64,000 bases of DNA from Sipunculus nudus (taxonomy: Eukaryota > Annelida > Sipuncula > Golfingiida > Sipunculidae), in contig CM049314.1 in assembly GCA_026874595.1 (NCBI GenBank), positions 51,195,812 through 51,259,811 of the forward strand, read 5' to 3'. Every line of letters begins with the position of its first letter. Position 1 is the first letter of the stretch. Below are positions 24,940 through 37,060 of this stretch, one piece after another. Under the pieces are notes generated by a model. That model made no database searches. It had not been told where the DNA came from and saw only the letters and a program-made list of their open reading frames with translations. Both the position numbers and the translations under genes were made by a program.

Positions 24940-26532
24940 AGGGCCCTGCTTGAAAAGCAGGTGCCCTATAGTAATCGACCTGTCCGTCTGTCTGTCTGTT
25001 GTGCTGTCCGTCTGTCAGTCTGTCGGTCGGTCCGTCTGTCCACAAATTCTTTTCCGGAAGGTAACTCCAGGTAGGATTGACGGATTGAGTTCAAACCTGA
25101 AATATGTATTAACCATCAATTATGGAAGATCCCTATCGATTTTGGGGCCCGGAGGTCAAAGGTCAAAAAAGTTATTCACAGTTTGGTGTTAAATTTTAGG
25201 TCCCTCTTTCAGCAGGGCAGAAATCATAATTGTAACCATAATTGTTTGTTCCACCTTAACAGTAGGACAGGTCCTCATGTCAACAGCAGCGAGGCATGAT
25301 ATATGGTCATAGTCAGCCATTTTTCTGTAAGTTATTTGGTAAAAACCATTACTGAACACCTAGTAAGGTTGCACTCTCTTAGCAAATATGCATGCAAAAG
25401 GACACACATTGTTAACACAATAACTCGTAATAAGTATTTCATATAAGGTCCCCAGACTCAAGGCAGTGATGGACCTTTTGATGAACTACATCATGTTTGA
25501 AGATGGTGACCTTGATGGATTTTCAAGGTCACAGAGGTGATAATGCTAAAATGATGTTAACCAAATAGCTCGCAAACAATTTGACTAACACTCACTGAAC
25601 TTGCACCAGTAATGTTTGTTATGAAGGGCTGGTCAAGTTCGAAGATGGATGACCTTGACAGAGGCGATAATTCTCAAATGATGTTAATGCAATAACCCGC
25701 AAAGAATTTGATGAACAATCAACTTCATTTCTGCATAATAACTCCCCTAACATATGATGGATAGGATTCACACATAAGATGTATCACCCGTGGCCTAAGG
25801 GAGAAGCTTATTGATATTTGGGTCAGAAGGAAAAAAAAAAGTAATACAGAGTTTGGTGTTCAGTTGCTGGTGTCTCCTTCAGCAGGCAAGAAATGGATGA
25901 ATCTTTTTCGATTCACTCGCGTACAGCGGCATTACATTTTCACAGCATATTTTATACAGACAATTTGAAGATTCCCCAGAAAAGGTTACACTGGCCCAAC
26001 GCACCACAGTGGCTCTCATTTAGACCATGTTTGGACAAATCTATCTCCACTTCCAACATCTCAAGGAATTTGGACTTAGTATAGTGACCATCAACAAATT
26101 TACGTATAGTGACCATCAACAAATTCACATTGATATTCATATGTAGACATTCTACACATAACAGTGCATCTGAAGAACCAAGCCCAAGAACACCTGAATC
26201 TCAGTTAAAGAGAATGACCATTTTATCACTACTAATATTTGACACAGCCCAGCCAAGACTTCAACCAAGAATAATTGGCACAGGTAATACAGAAATACAG
26301 AAACTAAAAATGCATGCAGTTCTTTTATATCATTATTTTGATAGCTTTGAACATTTTCACTTTACCATATCTTTTCTTCCAGTTTATACATGTCAGCTGT
26401 TCTTTACAGGTTCTTTAATTTTTAAATATCACTCTTTCAGCCCATGCTACCAAAGTACACCAAATTCACAGTACTTCAGTTTATAATGACTGCATCTTTT
26501 GCGGGGCCCTTACTGACCTGTCAGTTTTCTAG
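24940..26532 (+). mobile_element. Family C element, about 1.6 kb
   Basis: The 5' terminal hairpin is AGGGCCCTGCTT, gaa, AAGCAGGTGCCCT, then ATAG and a GTCC/GTCTG tract (24977-25040). Near the 3' end the inverted copy GGGCCCT is followed by the hairpin CTGACctGTCAG and CTAG at 26529-26532. A 125-codon open frame at 26109-26486 has no recognised domain. Confidence 0.72.
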
Positions 26533-26561
26533 TTGATATAATATACAAGTAAGAGTTTTTT

Positions 26562-28872
26562 AGCTCAGCTGACTATAAGTCATCTGAGTCTTGATCCATT
26601 GTCAGTCTTCTGTCCATCCGTCAGTTAGACTGCCATGTTTTGAAACCATGAGACCTACAAATCCAACATTTGACATACTATTAGATGTCCCCAAGATCTC
26701 AAACCAAACCAAAAACTGGGTCACTGCAACTTTGTTCCTTCAAGAAATTAAGGAAAAATCTCAAATTTCCATTAAAAACCTATTATCACACTTCAGGACT
26801 GCCTAATATCAAAACCACATATCTGTTTTTTCTTAATATTTATCAGGAGTATTCTCTTATATATTTCCTATATACATGCCAGAAATTAAGACTGTTAAGT
26901 GTAATTTCTATAAGTTATGGGCTTGAACATATTGGACTTTGGAAAAAATCAGGAAAAATATAAGCTCACGTAACATGTGAATTTTTTAAGCTAGAGACTT
27001 TTTTTTCCAAGTATTTAACTTTGTTTAATTAAGATTCAATTGTATACCCAAAATAAGATCTGAATTTTGTAAAAATTTTAAAGTTATTAGCATAAAAATA
27101 AAATCAATACCCTAAAATTTTGCCCAGATTTGAACATGGCATGTTTTTTTCCTGTGATTTAATTTTCACTGCATGTTAACTTACATATTTGATTTGTTTA
27201 AAACTGAAATTAGTAAATAAAAACTTGAAAAGTAGTCTAGTTATTGAATTTTTTCTTGAGTCTCTATTGAAGCCACTTGCTTTGTCCGGATGCAGGCATC
27301 ATATTTAGTATGCCTATTCTTCCATACATTTTCTTTGTATATACCAAAAATTAGGTCAGTATTGCATATTGTTTTGAAGTTATTGGCCTAAATATAATGC
27401 AATTTTTAAAAAATCAGGAAATATACTTACTCACTTAACATGATAATTGCTGAAGCTTTTTTTCAGGGATATAACTTATATAATCAAGATTCAATAGTTT
27501 ACCCAAAATTAGATCTGAATTTTGCAATTTTTTTAAAGTTATTAGCATAAATAAAAAATCAATACCTTAAATTTTGTCCAACTTTAGCAATGGTACGTTT
27601 TCTCAGTGTAAGCACTGTTGATTTTATTTTCACAGCATATATACATAAGGATTTGATCTTTAGAATTCTGAAATTTCAAAGAAATTGATTGAAAAGAGTA
27701 GCTTTTATTCAGGTGTTCATACACCATGTCAAGTTTTTTTTTACATCAAGCCCACGTAGTAGTACAGCCTTCACTTGTGTTATGTAACATCCACTCCAGG
27801 CAGCTTGCTTTGGCTCCCCTCTTCCCTGCACTCACCCCCCCCCTCCCCCCCCCCTTTGAAAGTGCATAAACTAGATGAATGTTTTAATTTTCTGTATTTG
27901 ATTCATTCTTAATCTAGGCTATGCTATATTTAAGATTTTGTATTGTACCACCGGGGTTACAATGATTAAAGTGAACATTTAATTGTGTCCACAATGTGGT
28001 GTATTGCTATGAAAGTGTGGATGTTCATCAGATAAGGAATTCCTTACTTCAGAAGAGTAAAAACTTCACCAGGTGTGAAATTGACTGTTAATTCCAATAA
28101 TAAATAATAGCTGAGATAGTTATTAGCAGAATGATATTGTTTGTCCCTCAATCAACCAACAGTGTATATACTTTATTTGAAAAGATGTTTTTATTTTATC
28201 AAATTGACTGAATCTCAGTTTTTGGTGAATACAATTAAGCATGTACTGAAAATTCCAATGTACAAAACTTTAAATAGTGATTCAAGGAATAATCTTGAAG
28301 ATGCCATATTGTGGCATTATTTTCTTTTAAATTCAGTTTAAACATTTGTAATTTAAAAATAATAAAATGTGTTTGCATAATATGACCTGATTTGAGCTAC
28401 ATACACTCTGGATAAATATTGATTGCAACTTAGAACTCTGATATTTTAACTTATATTTTTCAATTTTTTTACTTGTAAATAAAAAAATATGAATCTGAAA
28501 AAAAGTATTAATGGAAAAAGTAGATATGCTTAAAAAAAATAGGCTTTAATATAAACGTAAATGCATTATTCCCTTGAAAGTGAAATAAAGGTATCAGTCT
28601 ATTCTGTCCACTTGCCTGTCCATCTGTAAATTTTTTATAAGCATCACCGTATCACAAATCTTTTACTGTTTTTCTTAATGACAGTCTTGTCAGAGTATTA
28701 GTTTTGCAATCATATATTTGAAACTTTACTATAACCAAGTAGGAGGGCCCCATTCCTCTTAGCTTCTCATATGCTTATATATATGAAAAACATTACAGTA
28801 GAATATTTTGCATTTTTTGCCTTTGCAAAAACTTAAAACTTCAGCTGAGTGCCGTGACCCATGGGTCCCTTG
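26562..28872 (+). mobile_element. Family A element, about 2.3 kb
   Basis: It has a 5' start AGCTCAGCTGACT with the AGTCATCTGAG arm. The 3' end is CAGCTGAGTGCC, GTGACCCATGGGTCC and CTTG at 28869-28872. The interior parallels 19402-22404 and 50845-53463. Confidence 0.78.
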
Positions 28873-29065
28873 TTGTGTTGTGTGCACCCATGCCAGAATT
28901 TAAGCAGTGATGTTTGTGTAATTGTGTCTTGTTCAAAATGTTTAGTACTTGCTTTGTTCATATACATGTTACACATGTACTTGAAAAGTAATGGTCCAGC
29001 ATTGAAGCGTTATACCTGGTGTATATCCCATTGCACAGGTTTGCATTAGGATTGTAGGCCTCTGT
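28873..29065 (+). mobile_element. Decayed family B 3' end
   Basis: It matches the last ~190 bp of B at 6770-6955. Its terminal palindrome has degenerated (GCACAGGTTTGC, AGGATTGTAGGCC). Confidence 0.65.
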
Positions 29066-29904
29066 CGGGTACGGGACACAAAGATCATTTTTCTTGCCTT
29101 TAGGTAAAGGTTTATGTCTGACCCACTTGCCTGTCAGGCAAGTAGGAGGTGACTTTTAGTTGCCCTAATACCATTTTCTGGAACTTTTACTTGCCCAAGT
29201 GGTTGACTGTTAATGTCAAGCCCTGCCTGTGTTTCACAACAGTGCATGTTCAAGCCACAAGACCTGTCAACCATGAGATGCCCTCACTGATTTTGCCCCA
29301 AAAATGTGATACATGTTCACACTGGCTGAAACCATGAAGTTAAAACTCCACATGCTGATATAGGTCCTCTGTGGAAACTGAAAAGTATGTTAGTGTGACA
29401 TATAATTTCAAAGTTATGAACCAGAAACCTCAGAATCCATCCATCAGTCTGTTAACAAGGCACAAATGGTAACCTAAAGACCCAGGACATTCAAACTTCA
29501 CATGCTGATTGGTCAAGACATGTCATTTGTCACAAAATGTAGGTCACTGTGACCTATATTATGGAGCAAAAAGGTTGAAAGCCATTATTTGGCATTAACA
29601 TGCCACAAATCATAATTGCAAGATCCAGGAAGTTCAAACTTCCCATGCTGACTCATCTTGATAGGTTTTTTTGTGAAAACCAAAATACATGTATAGGCAA
29701 GAGTGACCTATCATCTCTAATTTAAGGAGCAAAAACCGCAGATGCCATCCATCAATCTGATAATAATGCACAAATCATAACCGGAAGACCCAGGAACTTC
29801 AAACTTCATATGCTGACAGGTTCTGACTCATGATAGGTCCTCTGAGGAAACCAAAAACTAGTGCACTGTGAGCTATATATATTTTCCAATTTGTGGAGCG
29901 AAAA
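29066..29904 (+). repeat. Decayed tandem repeats, period about 140-165 bp
   Basis: The phrase CACAAAT(C/G)(A/G)TAA, followed by GA(C/T)CCAGGA and AAACTTC(A/C)CATGCTGA, recurs near 29460, 29600 and 29770. It resembles the CACAAATCGTAAC units of the 35-40 kb block. No gene is seen. Confidence 0.5.
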
Positions 29905-30334
29905 CCTGTCATCATGTGGATGTCTGGTATGTGATAGCCTGTCATCGTGTGAGTGTCTTGTATATGATAGCCTTTCATTGTGTTAATGTCTTGTATGTGA
30001 TAGCCTGTCATCGTGTGAGTGTCTTGTATGTGATAGCCTGTCATTGTGTGAGTGTCTTGTATGTGATAGCCTGTCATTGTGTTAATGTCTTGTATGTGAT
30101 AGCCTGTCATTGTGTTGATATCTTGTATGTGATAGCCTGTCATTGTTTGGATGTCTTGTATGTGATAGGCTGTCATTGTGTGAATGTCTTGTATGTGATA
30201 GCCTGTCATCATGTGGATGTCTTGTATGCGATAGCCTGTCATCATGTGGATGTCTTGTATGCGATAGCCTGTCATCATGTGAATTTCTGTTTTTTGATAG
30301 CCTGTCATCATGTGGATGTCTTGTATCTTTGTAG
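29905..30334 (+). repeat. 33-bp minisatellite, 13 units, ending at the arrestin 3' splice site
   Basis: Units begin CCTGTCAT and end TTGTATGTGATAG. There are twelve 33-bp units and a last 34-bp unit whose end is the working acceptor TTTGTAG. Because 33 is a multiple of three and the unit lacks stops in some frames, open frames of 161 and 214 codons arise on the two strands. They are composed of 11-residue repeats and are not taken as genes. Confidence 0.93.
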
Positions 30335-30576
30335 ATGGAGTGGTATTGGTTGACCCAGAGTACCTCAAAGATCGCAAAGTGTTTGCCCATGTTCTTGCGG
30401 CGTTCCGGTACGGTCGTGAGGATTTGGATGTCCTTGGTCTCACCTTTAGGAAGGACCTGTTCCTGGCCTCGCTTCAAGTCTATCCACCAGTCAAAGAGCA
30501 GCAGAAACCTCTGACACGCCTTCAGGAGAGACTGATAAAAAAACTTGGGCCTAATGCATACCCATTTTTCTTTGAG
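30335..30576 (+). CDS. ARRB: Non-visual (beta-type) arrestin, internal exon with finger loop and helix I
   Basis: This exon supplies the last two bases of a split Asp codon and then 80 codons, from [10 protein letters not shown] to YPFFFE. Key segments are [19 protein letters not shown], which contains the finger loop that inserts into the receptor core, and [13 protein letters not shown], the amphipathic helix I with phosphate-contacting lysines. Length matches vertebrate beta-arrestin with no insertion or deletion. The segment [12 protein letters not shown] is, from memory, closer to insect and lophotrochozoan non-visual arrestins than to vertebrate ones. The acceptor TTGTATCTTTGTAG is the end of a 33-bp minisatellite. 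The donor is GCAAGT directly after the GAG codon, so the exon ends in phase 0 with a GC rather than a GT donor. Reading frame is open throughout. Family assignment is very secure; one-to-one orthology is not testable here. Confidence 0.97.
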
Positions 30577-30582
30577 GCAAGT
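30577..30582 (+). promoter_or_regulatory. Non-canonical GC 5' splice site
   Basis: The exon end GAG is followed by GCAAGT. AG|GCAAGT is the usual context of the rare GC-AG class of introns, in which strong pairing to U1 elsewhere compensates for the C. No GT close by would leave the arrestin frame intact and end at the family's conserved Glu. The next candidate, GTCTTT at 30581, is a poor donor. Confidence 0.8.
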
Positions 30583-30802
30583 CTTTCAAGTTCTTACCAA
30601 ATATTTATCCATTTGATTGTCAGTCATACTGAGGTATAGCCATGGTTTGACCTAAGTCTGTTGTCTTTTCCTCCTTCATTTCAGCTGTCCAGGCAGCTGT
30701 CCATGGACAGGGCACAATTTATAAGAAAAAAGAAAAGAATTCCTCTATTTTCAGGGAAATGGTCAATATATGTTTGATTTATAAGCCTGGGAAAGTCTTT
30801 TT

Positions 30803-33759
30803 AGCAATCCTGTGAGCTTATGCGATGGTGTGTGGTCGTCTGTCATCAGTACATGAACCTCTACTATTTTGAAAACAGCAGAATCTTGCATCACCAAATT
30901 TTATGCAAAAAATTAGTAATCTTAAAAAACTATCAGATTTTGCTTATTTTTTGGCTAGCTGCATTTTCTCATATTTTCTAAGGAAAAAGCTGAAAAACCT
31001 TTAAAAATCCTCTCCTCTGTATTGTTCAGCAAAATTGTCCAGTATTTCATAGAAATAATTCTTTGAACAATTTCTCTCAAGTTTGTTTGAATGGTTGAAG
31101 TTCGGTGATTTTTGGCTGAGTTACAGGAAGTTGAACTTACTCATCTGTCCAAAAAAGGATGCTAAAATTACAATCTCAGAAACGGCTGGAGCTATCATCA
31201 AAAATTTTATGCCAATGTTGGTCACATGTGTCATATCTGAAATTGAGATATTGGTGGCGCCACCTGCATTGACTTTATTGTACAGGGGTCAGTTATCAGT
31301 TCATTAACCCTTTATTTTTCAGGAACAGCAGGAGCTAGCATCCCCAAATTTTACACAAAAATCAGTCACATATCAAATGTTGTGGGATACAGCTTTTTTG
31401 GTGCCACCTGCAATAACTTGAAAAGCTTGAAAAACTTTGAAAATCTTCTTCTCTCAAACTGTTCAGACAAATTGTCCTATATTTCACAGAAATGATTCTC
31501 AGAACAATTCCTTCCTCTTAAGTTTGTTCGAATGGCCGTAGTTATTTGATTTTGGCCGAGTTTCAGGAAGTTGAACTTAGTCATCTGTCCAGAAAAGCAT
31601 ACTGAAATTGCAATCTCACAAACGGCTAGAGCTGTCATCGCTAAAATTTATGCCAGTGTTGGTCACATGCGTCATATCTGAAATTTTGTATTGGTGTCAC
31701 CACCTGCATCAACCTTTTTTGTTTTTTCAGTTTTTGGTTTTCAGTACATTACCAATAATTTCTCAGGAACAGCAGGAGCTAGCATCCCCAAAATTTACAC
31801 AAAAATCAGTCACATATCAAATGTTCTTGGATACAGCTTTTTCACCACATGCATCATTTTACATTTTACGGGAAAAAAGCATGAAAAACTTTGAAAATCT
31901 TCTCAGAAATCATTGAGCCAAAGTGTTCAATATTTTACAAAAATGGCCCAAGGGATAAGCTCTCTCGGGTATGTTCGATTGATTTTATTCCAGTTTGGCT
32001 AATTTTGGCTGAGTTAAAGGAATTTGAGATTAGTCATTTGGCCAAACTAACATGAGAATCTCAAAAACGACAGGAGCTAGTATCACTAAGTTTTCTGCAA
32101 ATGTTGCAACATGACTCATGTTTGAAATTGAGGTTTTTGTGGTGCCACCTTTATGGACCTGTTTATTTTATGAACAAAACCTTGTATTTTTAGCCTCTTT
32201 CAGCTTAAAAATGTTTCATGATGAAACTGAAGCTGAATGGTTTTAGCTTTCACAAGAATCTCTTTTTCACACAAGTTCTCTTAATTTTAAAAGAATAGAT
32301 TGGATTCATTGATTGTTGGTAGAGTCATAAAAAGCTGAAGTTACTCTTGTAGCCATTAGTAAGTCTTTATCAAATTTAAGGCTACAATAGACTTCTTCTA
32401 CAAAAATGTTTTTCAATAATAACTTCTGTAACATTGCAGAAAAAAGATTCTTAGGTGGCCTTTGTTCAAGTTTAATGATTTTTGGAAGAATTATTGGAAC
32501 TGTAACAATTAAAGGACTGCATCTTTTATTATTCTAATCCTTTTGATAACAAGTCTTAAATATGTCAGCTTGAAAAAAAAACATTTTAGCCAAAGTCTTT
32601 CAGTATGTGTAAACAGATTTACCAACAGGCCAAGATTGTGTCTGTATCTATAAATAGCTTGGCAGATTGCCAACTGTTTCAGATTTGGCAACAGGCCAAA
32701 GGTCAGTCTGGGTCTATTTATAGCTTTTGCAACTGCCAACAGTTTCAGAATATGCAATAGGTCAAGTGTTTACTCAGTGAACCATATATAGGTCAAAAGT
32801 TCACTCAGTGCAGCTAGGTGCAGGTCAAGAGTTCAGTGAGTGCACACCGAGTTTGCCCGGGGTCCTAAGGTCAGTTCAGCTTCATTTCCTCAAGGCTGCA
32901 TGTAATCAACTCAGGGCTGGCATGACCCTCAAGGCTTCATGTGGACACCTCTTGGGTGCCATGCCCCTCAAGGCTGCATGTGATCACCTCATGGGTGCCA
33001 TGCCCCTCAAGTCTGCATGTGGAAACCTTATGAATGCTTGTAACCCTGGAAACTGTCAGGGCTCTTAGGTTCAGTTTAGTTTCTCTTTGATGGGCTCAAG
33101 GTATTGGTCTGAAATTAGGCATGTTCATCCTACTTAAAAAGGTTGTCATGTACACCAGACAGGTGGCGCCACCTACCTTCTGGTTTTTGTAGAATAAATT
33201 AATGCCTTTTTCTCAGGAGTGATTCGCAGTATTGGCCTGAAATTGTGCATATCCAGAAATCTTAGACTCCTCTATCTTGTACTCAAGACTGGTGGCACCA
33301 TCTGCAATCTTTTTCCTATTGCATCCATCTGTACATGTGCTTTGGGTAAAAATTGCCTGTATCTCATGAGTGGGTCAAGGTATTGTTCTGAAATTTGGCA
33401 TGTTCATCCATCTTGGAAAGTTGTCACGTAAACCAGATAGGTGGCACCACCTAGTTTCTGGTTATCATAGAATAAATTAATGCCCTCAGGAGTGAAATTG
33501 TTTATGTCCATACATCTTTAATGGCTTTTTTGTAAGTGGTGGTGCCACGTACATTCATTTTTTTGTTCAGTGCACCTATGCACGTATTTCAGCTGTGATG
33601 TTTGTGTAATTGGTGCATGCACTCAGGTTCAAAATGTTCAGTGCTTGCATTGTACATATACATGTCACACATGTACTTGAAAAGTAACAGTCCAGCATGG
33701 AAGCATTAAACCTGATGTCTATCCCTTTGCACTGGTTCACAGTAGGCCTGTAGGCCTTG
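30803..33759 (+). mobile_element. Family B element, about 2.96 kb
   Basis: It starts AGCAATCCTGTGAGCTTATG. It ends GCACTGGTTCACAG, AGGCCTGTAGGCC and CTTG at 33756-33759. The interior is colinear with 3796-6955, including GGTGGCGCCACCT motifs and, around 32840-33060, units with CACCTCATGGGTGCCATG. No protein is recognised. Confidence 0.75.
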
Positions 33760-35214
33760 TTGTAGAATAAATTAATGCCCTTTTCTCAGGAGTTATTTTT
33801 ATTATGCCCCCGCCACGAAGTGGCCGGGACATATAGTTTTACCCATGTCCGTCCTTCTGTCATTCCGAAATCAAACAGTTGTACGGACTTTTTTTCGCAA
33901 TGCCTGCAGATATTGGCCTGCTTTTTGGTGTGTGGGCAGATAATGACCAGTTACAGAATGAGTTCGCGTTTCGTCCCGGTTGACCTACTTTGACCGTTTT
34001 ACGCCTCCTTAACTTAGAAAATTTCATGAAAAATAGAAATATTCATGACAGATACACATGTACGGACTTTTTTTCGCAATGCCTGCAGATATTGGCCTGA
34101 TTTTTGGTGTGTGGGCAGATATTGACCAGTTCGAGATCGAGTTCGAGTTTCGTCCCAGTTGACCTACTTTTGATTGTTTTAGGGCTCCTGAACATAGAAA
34201 ATTTCATGTAAAATATAAATTTTCATGACAAATACACTTGTACAGACTTTTCTTCGCAATACCTGCAGATATTGGCCTGATTTTTGGTGTGTGGGCAGAT
34301 AATGTTCAGTTACAGATCGAGTTCGCGTTTTGTCCCAGTTGACCTACTTTTGACCATTTGACGGTGCTCTAACATAGAAAATTTCATAAAAAAGTGCACA
34401 TGTATGGACTTTTTTCGCCGTGCCTGCAGATACGGGCCTGATTTTTGGTGTGTAGGCAGATAATGACCAGTTACAGATCGAGTTCTTGTTTTGTACCAGT
34501 TGACCTACTTTTGACCATTTGACTGCTCCTGAACATAGAAAGTTTCATGAAAAATAGAAATTTTCATAACAAATGCATATGTACTGATTTTTTTCCTCAA
34601 TGCCTGCAGATACCACCCTGATTTTTTATGTGCGGGCAGATAATGACAGTTACTGATCGAGTTCGCGTTTCATCCCGGTTGACCTACTTTTGATTGTTTT
34701 ACGGCTCCTAAACATAGAAAATTTCATGAAAGATGTACAGAAATTTTATGGAAAATGCACATGTATGGACTTTTTTTCACAATGCCTGCATATACTGGCA
34801 TGATTTTTGGTGTGTTGCTTGATAATGACCCGTTACAGATCCAGTTTGCATTTTGCCCTTGTTGACCTACTTTTGACCATTTGACACCTCCTGAACTTAA
34901 AAAATTTTTCACAATTTTACACATGTTTCTAATTTGCCCCAGGCGGGGGCATTCGTGTCGTTCCGACACATCTAGTTATTGGCCTGAAATTTTGCATATC
35001 CAGAGATCTTAGACTCGTCCATCTTGTACTCAAGATTGTGGCACGCCATGTGCAATTGTTTTCGCGTTGCATCTATCCATACATGTGCTTTTGGTGAAAT
35101 TGCTGACATCCCAGGAGTTGGTCAAGGTATTGGTCTGAAATTTGGCATGTCAGTTTTCTAGTAGACCAAACAGGTGGCAGCAGATGCCCTTTTCTCAGAG
35201 TTTTAGTTGACTAT
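33760..35214 (+). mobile_element. Family B interior units split by a family D insertion
   Basis: The sequence TAGAATAAATTAATGCCC before 33804 and ATTGGCCTGAAATTTTGC after 34975 are adjacent in the unit at 33190-33250. This B-type stretch was therefore continuous before the D element entered. Confidence 0.65.
33804..34975 (+). mobile_element. Family D element, 1172 bp
   Basis: The 5' hairpin is ATGCCCCCGCCAC, gaa, GTGGCCGGGACAT, then ATAG, followed by GTCCGTCCTTCTGTC. About six ~178-bp tandem units follow, with CAATGCCTGCAGATA and GTTGACCTACTTTTGA. The 3' end has inverted GGCGGGGGCAT, a GTGTCG/CGACAC hairpin and CTAG at 34972-34975. Clean flanks support both ends. Confidence 0.85.
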
Positions 35215-35329
35215 ATTCAGCAGTGGTGTGATATACCACTCAATCCATCCGTCCCTTCACCTGTACCACTCTGACTTCAGCGGAGACACGTTGTTGCTTG
35301 TCGACTGCTGGTTTTCTAGTAAGCTCAGC
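35215..35329 (+). mobile_element. Family P 3' end
   Basis: CACTCAATCCATCCGTCCC through CGGAGACACG and GCTTGTCGACTG match the P terminus, with CTAG at 35326-35329. A family A start follows at 35332. Confidence 0.65.
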
Positions 35330-37060
35330 TGACTGTCATCTGTTAGCATGGCACAAATCGTAACAACTGGACCTAGAATCTTCATTCTTGACACACTGAG
35401 AGGTCCATGAAAAATATCCTTGGAAACCAGAAATTAGGTCTCTGTTAACCATATCCTTCGAGCTATGGGGCCCCAAAGTACCCCCCCCCCAGAGTAGTAA
35501 AGAATTTCATACAAAAACTTCAATATCTCATTAACTACATCACTGATGGTCATGATTTTTGGCATACATATTGATTATGAAATGTTCCATCAGTTCCTGC
35601 AGACTTGTGGCGCCACCTGTATTGTTTGATTTTTTACGATTTTTTCCTCTATTTTTGAGACCTTTAAGGATGCTGTCATCTGTTAACGTGGCACAAATCA
35701 TAACGACTGGACCTAGAATCTTCATTCTCGACACACTGAGAGACCTATGAAAAGTCTCCATGGAAACCAAAATTAGGTCTCTGTTACCCATATTCTTCGA
35801 GCTATGGAGCCCTAAAGTACCCCCAAGAAAAGTAAAAAATTTCATACAAAAGCTTCAATATCTCATTAACTACTTGAATGATGGTCATGATTTGTGGCAT
35901 AACTAATGATCATGAGATGTGTCATCTGTTCCTGCAGACTGGTGGCACCACCTGTATTGTTAGATTTTTTACGATTTTTTCCTCTATTTTTGAGACCTTT
36001 AAGGATGCTGTCATCTGTTAGCATGGCACAAATCGTAACGACTGGACCTAGAATCTTAATTCTCAACACACTAGAAGACCTATGAAAAGTCTCCATGGAA
36101 ACCAGAAATTAGGTCTCTGTTACCCATATCCTTCGAGCTATGGGGCCCCAAAGTACCCCCCCAGAGTAGTCAAAAATTTCATACAAAAACTTCAATATCT
36201 CAATAACTACATCACTGATGGTCATCATTTTTGGCATACATATTGATTATGAGATGTTCCATCAGTTCCTGCAGACTGGTGGCGCCACCTATGTTATCTA
36301 TCAAGAGGGTACAAATTGCAACAACTGGACCTAGAAACTTCATTCTTGTCATGCAAGGAGGCCCATGAAGAGTGCCTGTGGAAACTTGAAATTAGGTCTC
36401 TGTTACCCATATCCTTCAAGCTTTAGGACTCTGAAGTATCCCTCAGAATAATGGACAATTTGATACAAAAGCTGAAGTATCTGAACAACTAATACGGAGA
36501 TCATCATGATTCTTTGCATGGATAATGACCATTAAGTGTTTTTAGCTCAGCTGACTGTAAGTCATCTGAAGTATTCCTCAGAATAATGGACAATTTGATA
36601 CAAAAGCTCAAGTATCTAAACAACTATTGCAGTGATCACCATGATTCTTTGCATGGATATTGATCATGGAATGTGTCATCAGTTTCTGCAGTATGGTGGC
36701 GCCACCTGTATTTTTTTTATTTTTACGAATTTTTTTCTCTATTTTTGAGACCTCATAAGATGCGGTCATCTGTTAACATGGCACAAATCGTAACAACTGG
36801 ACCAAGAATCTTCTCTCTTGACATGCTGAGAGGCCCATGAAAAGTTTCCTTAAAAACTTGAAATTAGGTCTCTGTTACCCATAACCTCTGAGCTATGGGG
36901 CTCCGAAGTACCCCCCAGAATAATGGAAAATTTGATACAAAAGCTCAAGTATCTGAACAATTATTATATTGATCACCATGATTCTTTGCATGGATATTGA
37001 TCATGAAATGTTTCATCAGTTTCTGCATTCTTGTGGCGCCACCTGTATTTTTTAATTTTT

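Larger units (their letters stand above)
9427..30334 (+). other. Arrestin intron, about 20.9 kb, phase 1
   Basis: This GT-AG intron runs from donor GTAAGT to acceptor TTTGTAG. It is almost wholly made of transposon copies, listed separately, and ends in a minisatellite. No further arrestin exon is expected inside it, because the flanking exons join at a conserved position with no missing residue. Confidence 0.9.

Noticed and set aside
26109-26486. 125-codon plus-strand open frame as a gene
   Set aside because: It lies inside family C, has no recognised domain, and begins in a 25-bp tandem duplication of TAGTGACCATCAACAAATT.
29799-30477. Open frames of 214 and 131 codons on the minus strand and 161 codons on the plus strand
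   Set aside because: They are made of 11-residue repeats translated from the 33-bp minisatellite. The repeat length, a multiple of three, explains openness on both strands.
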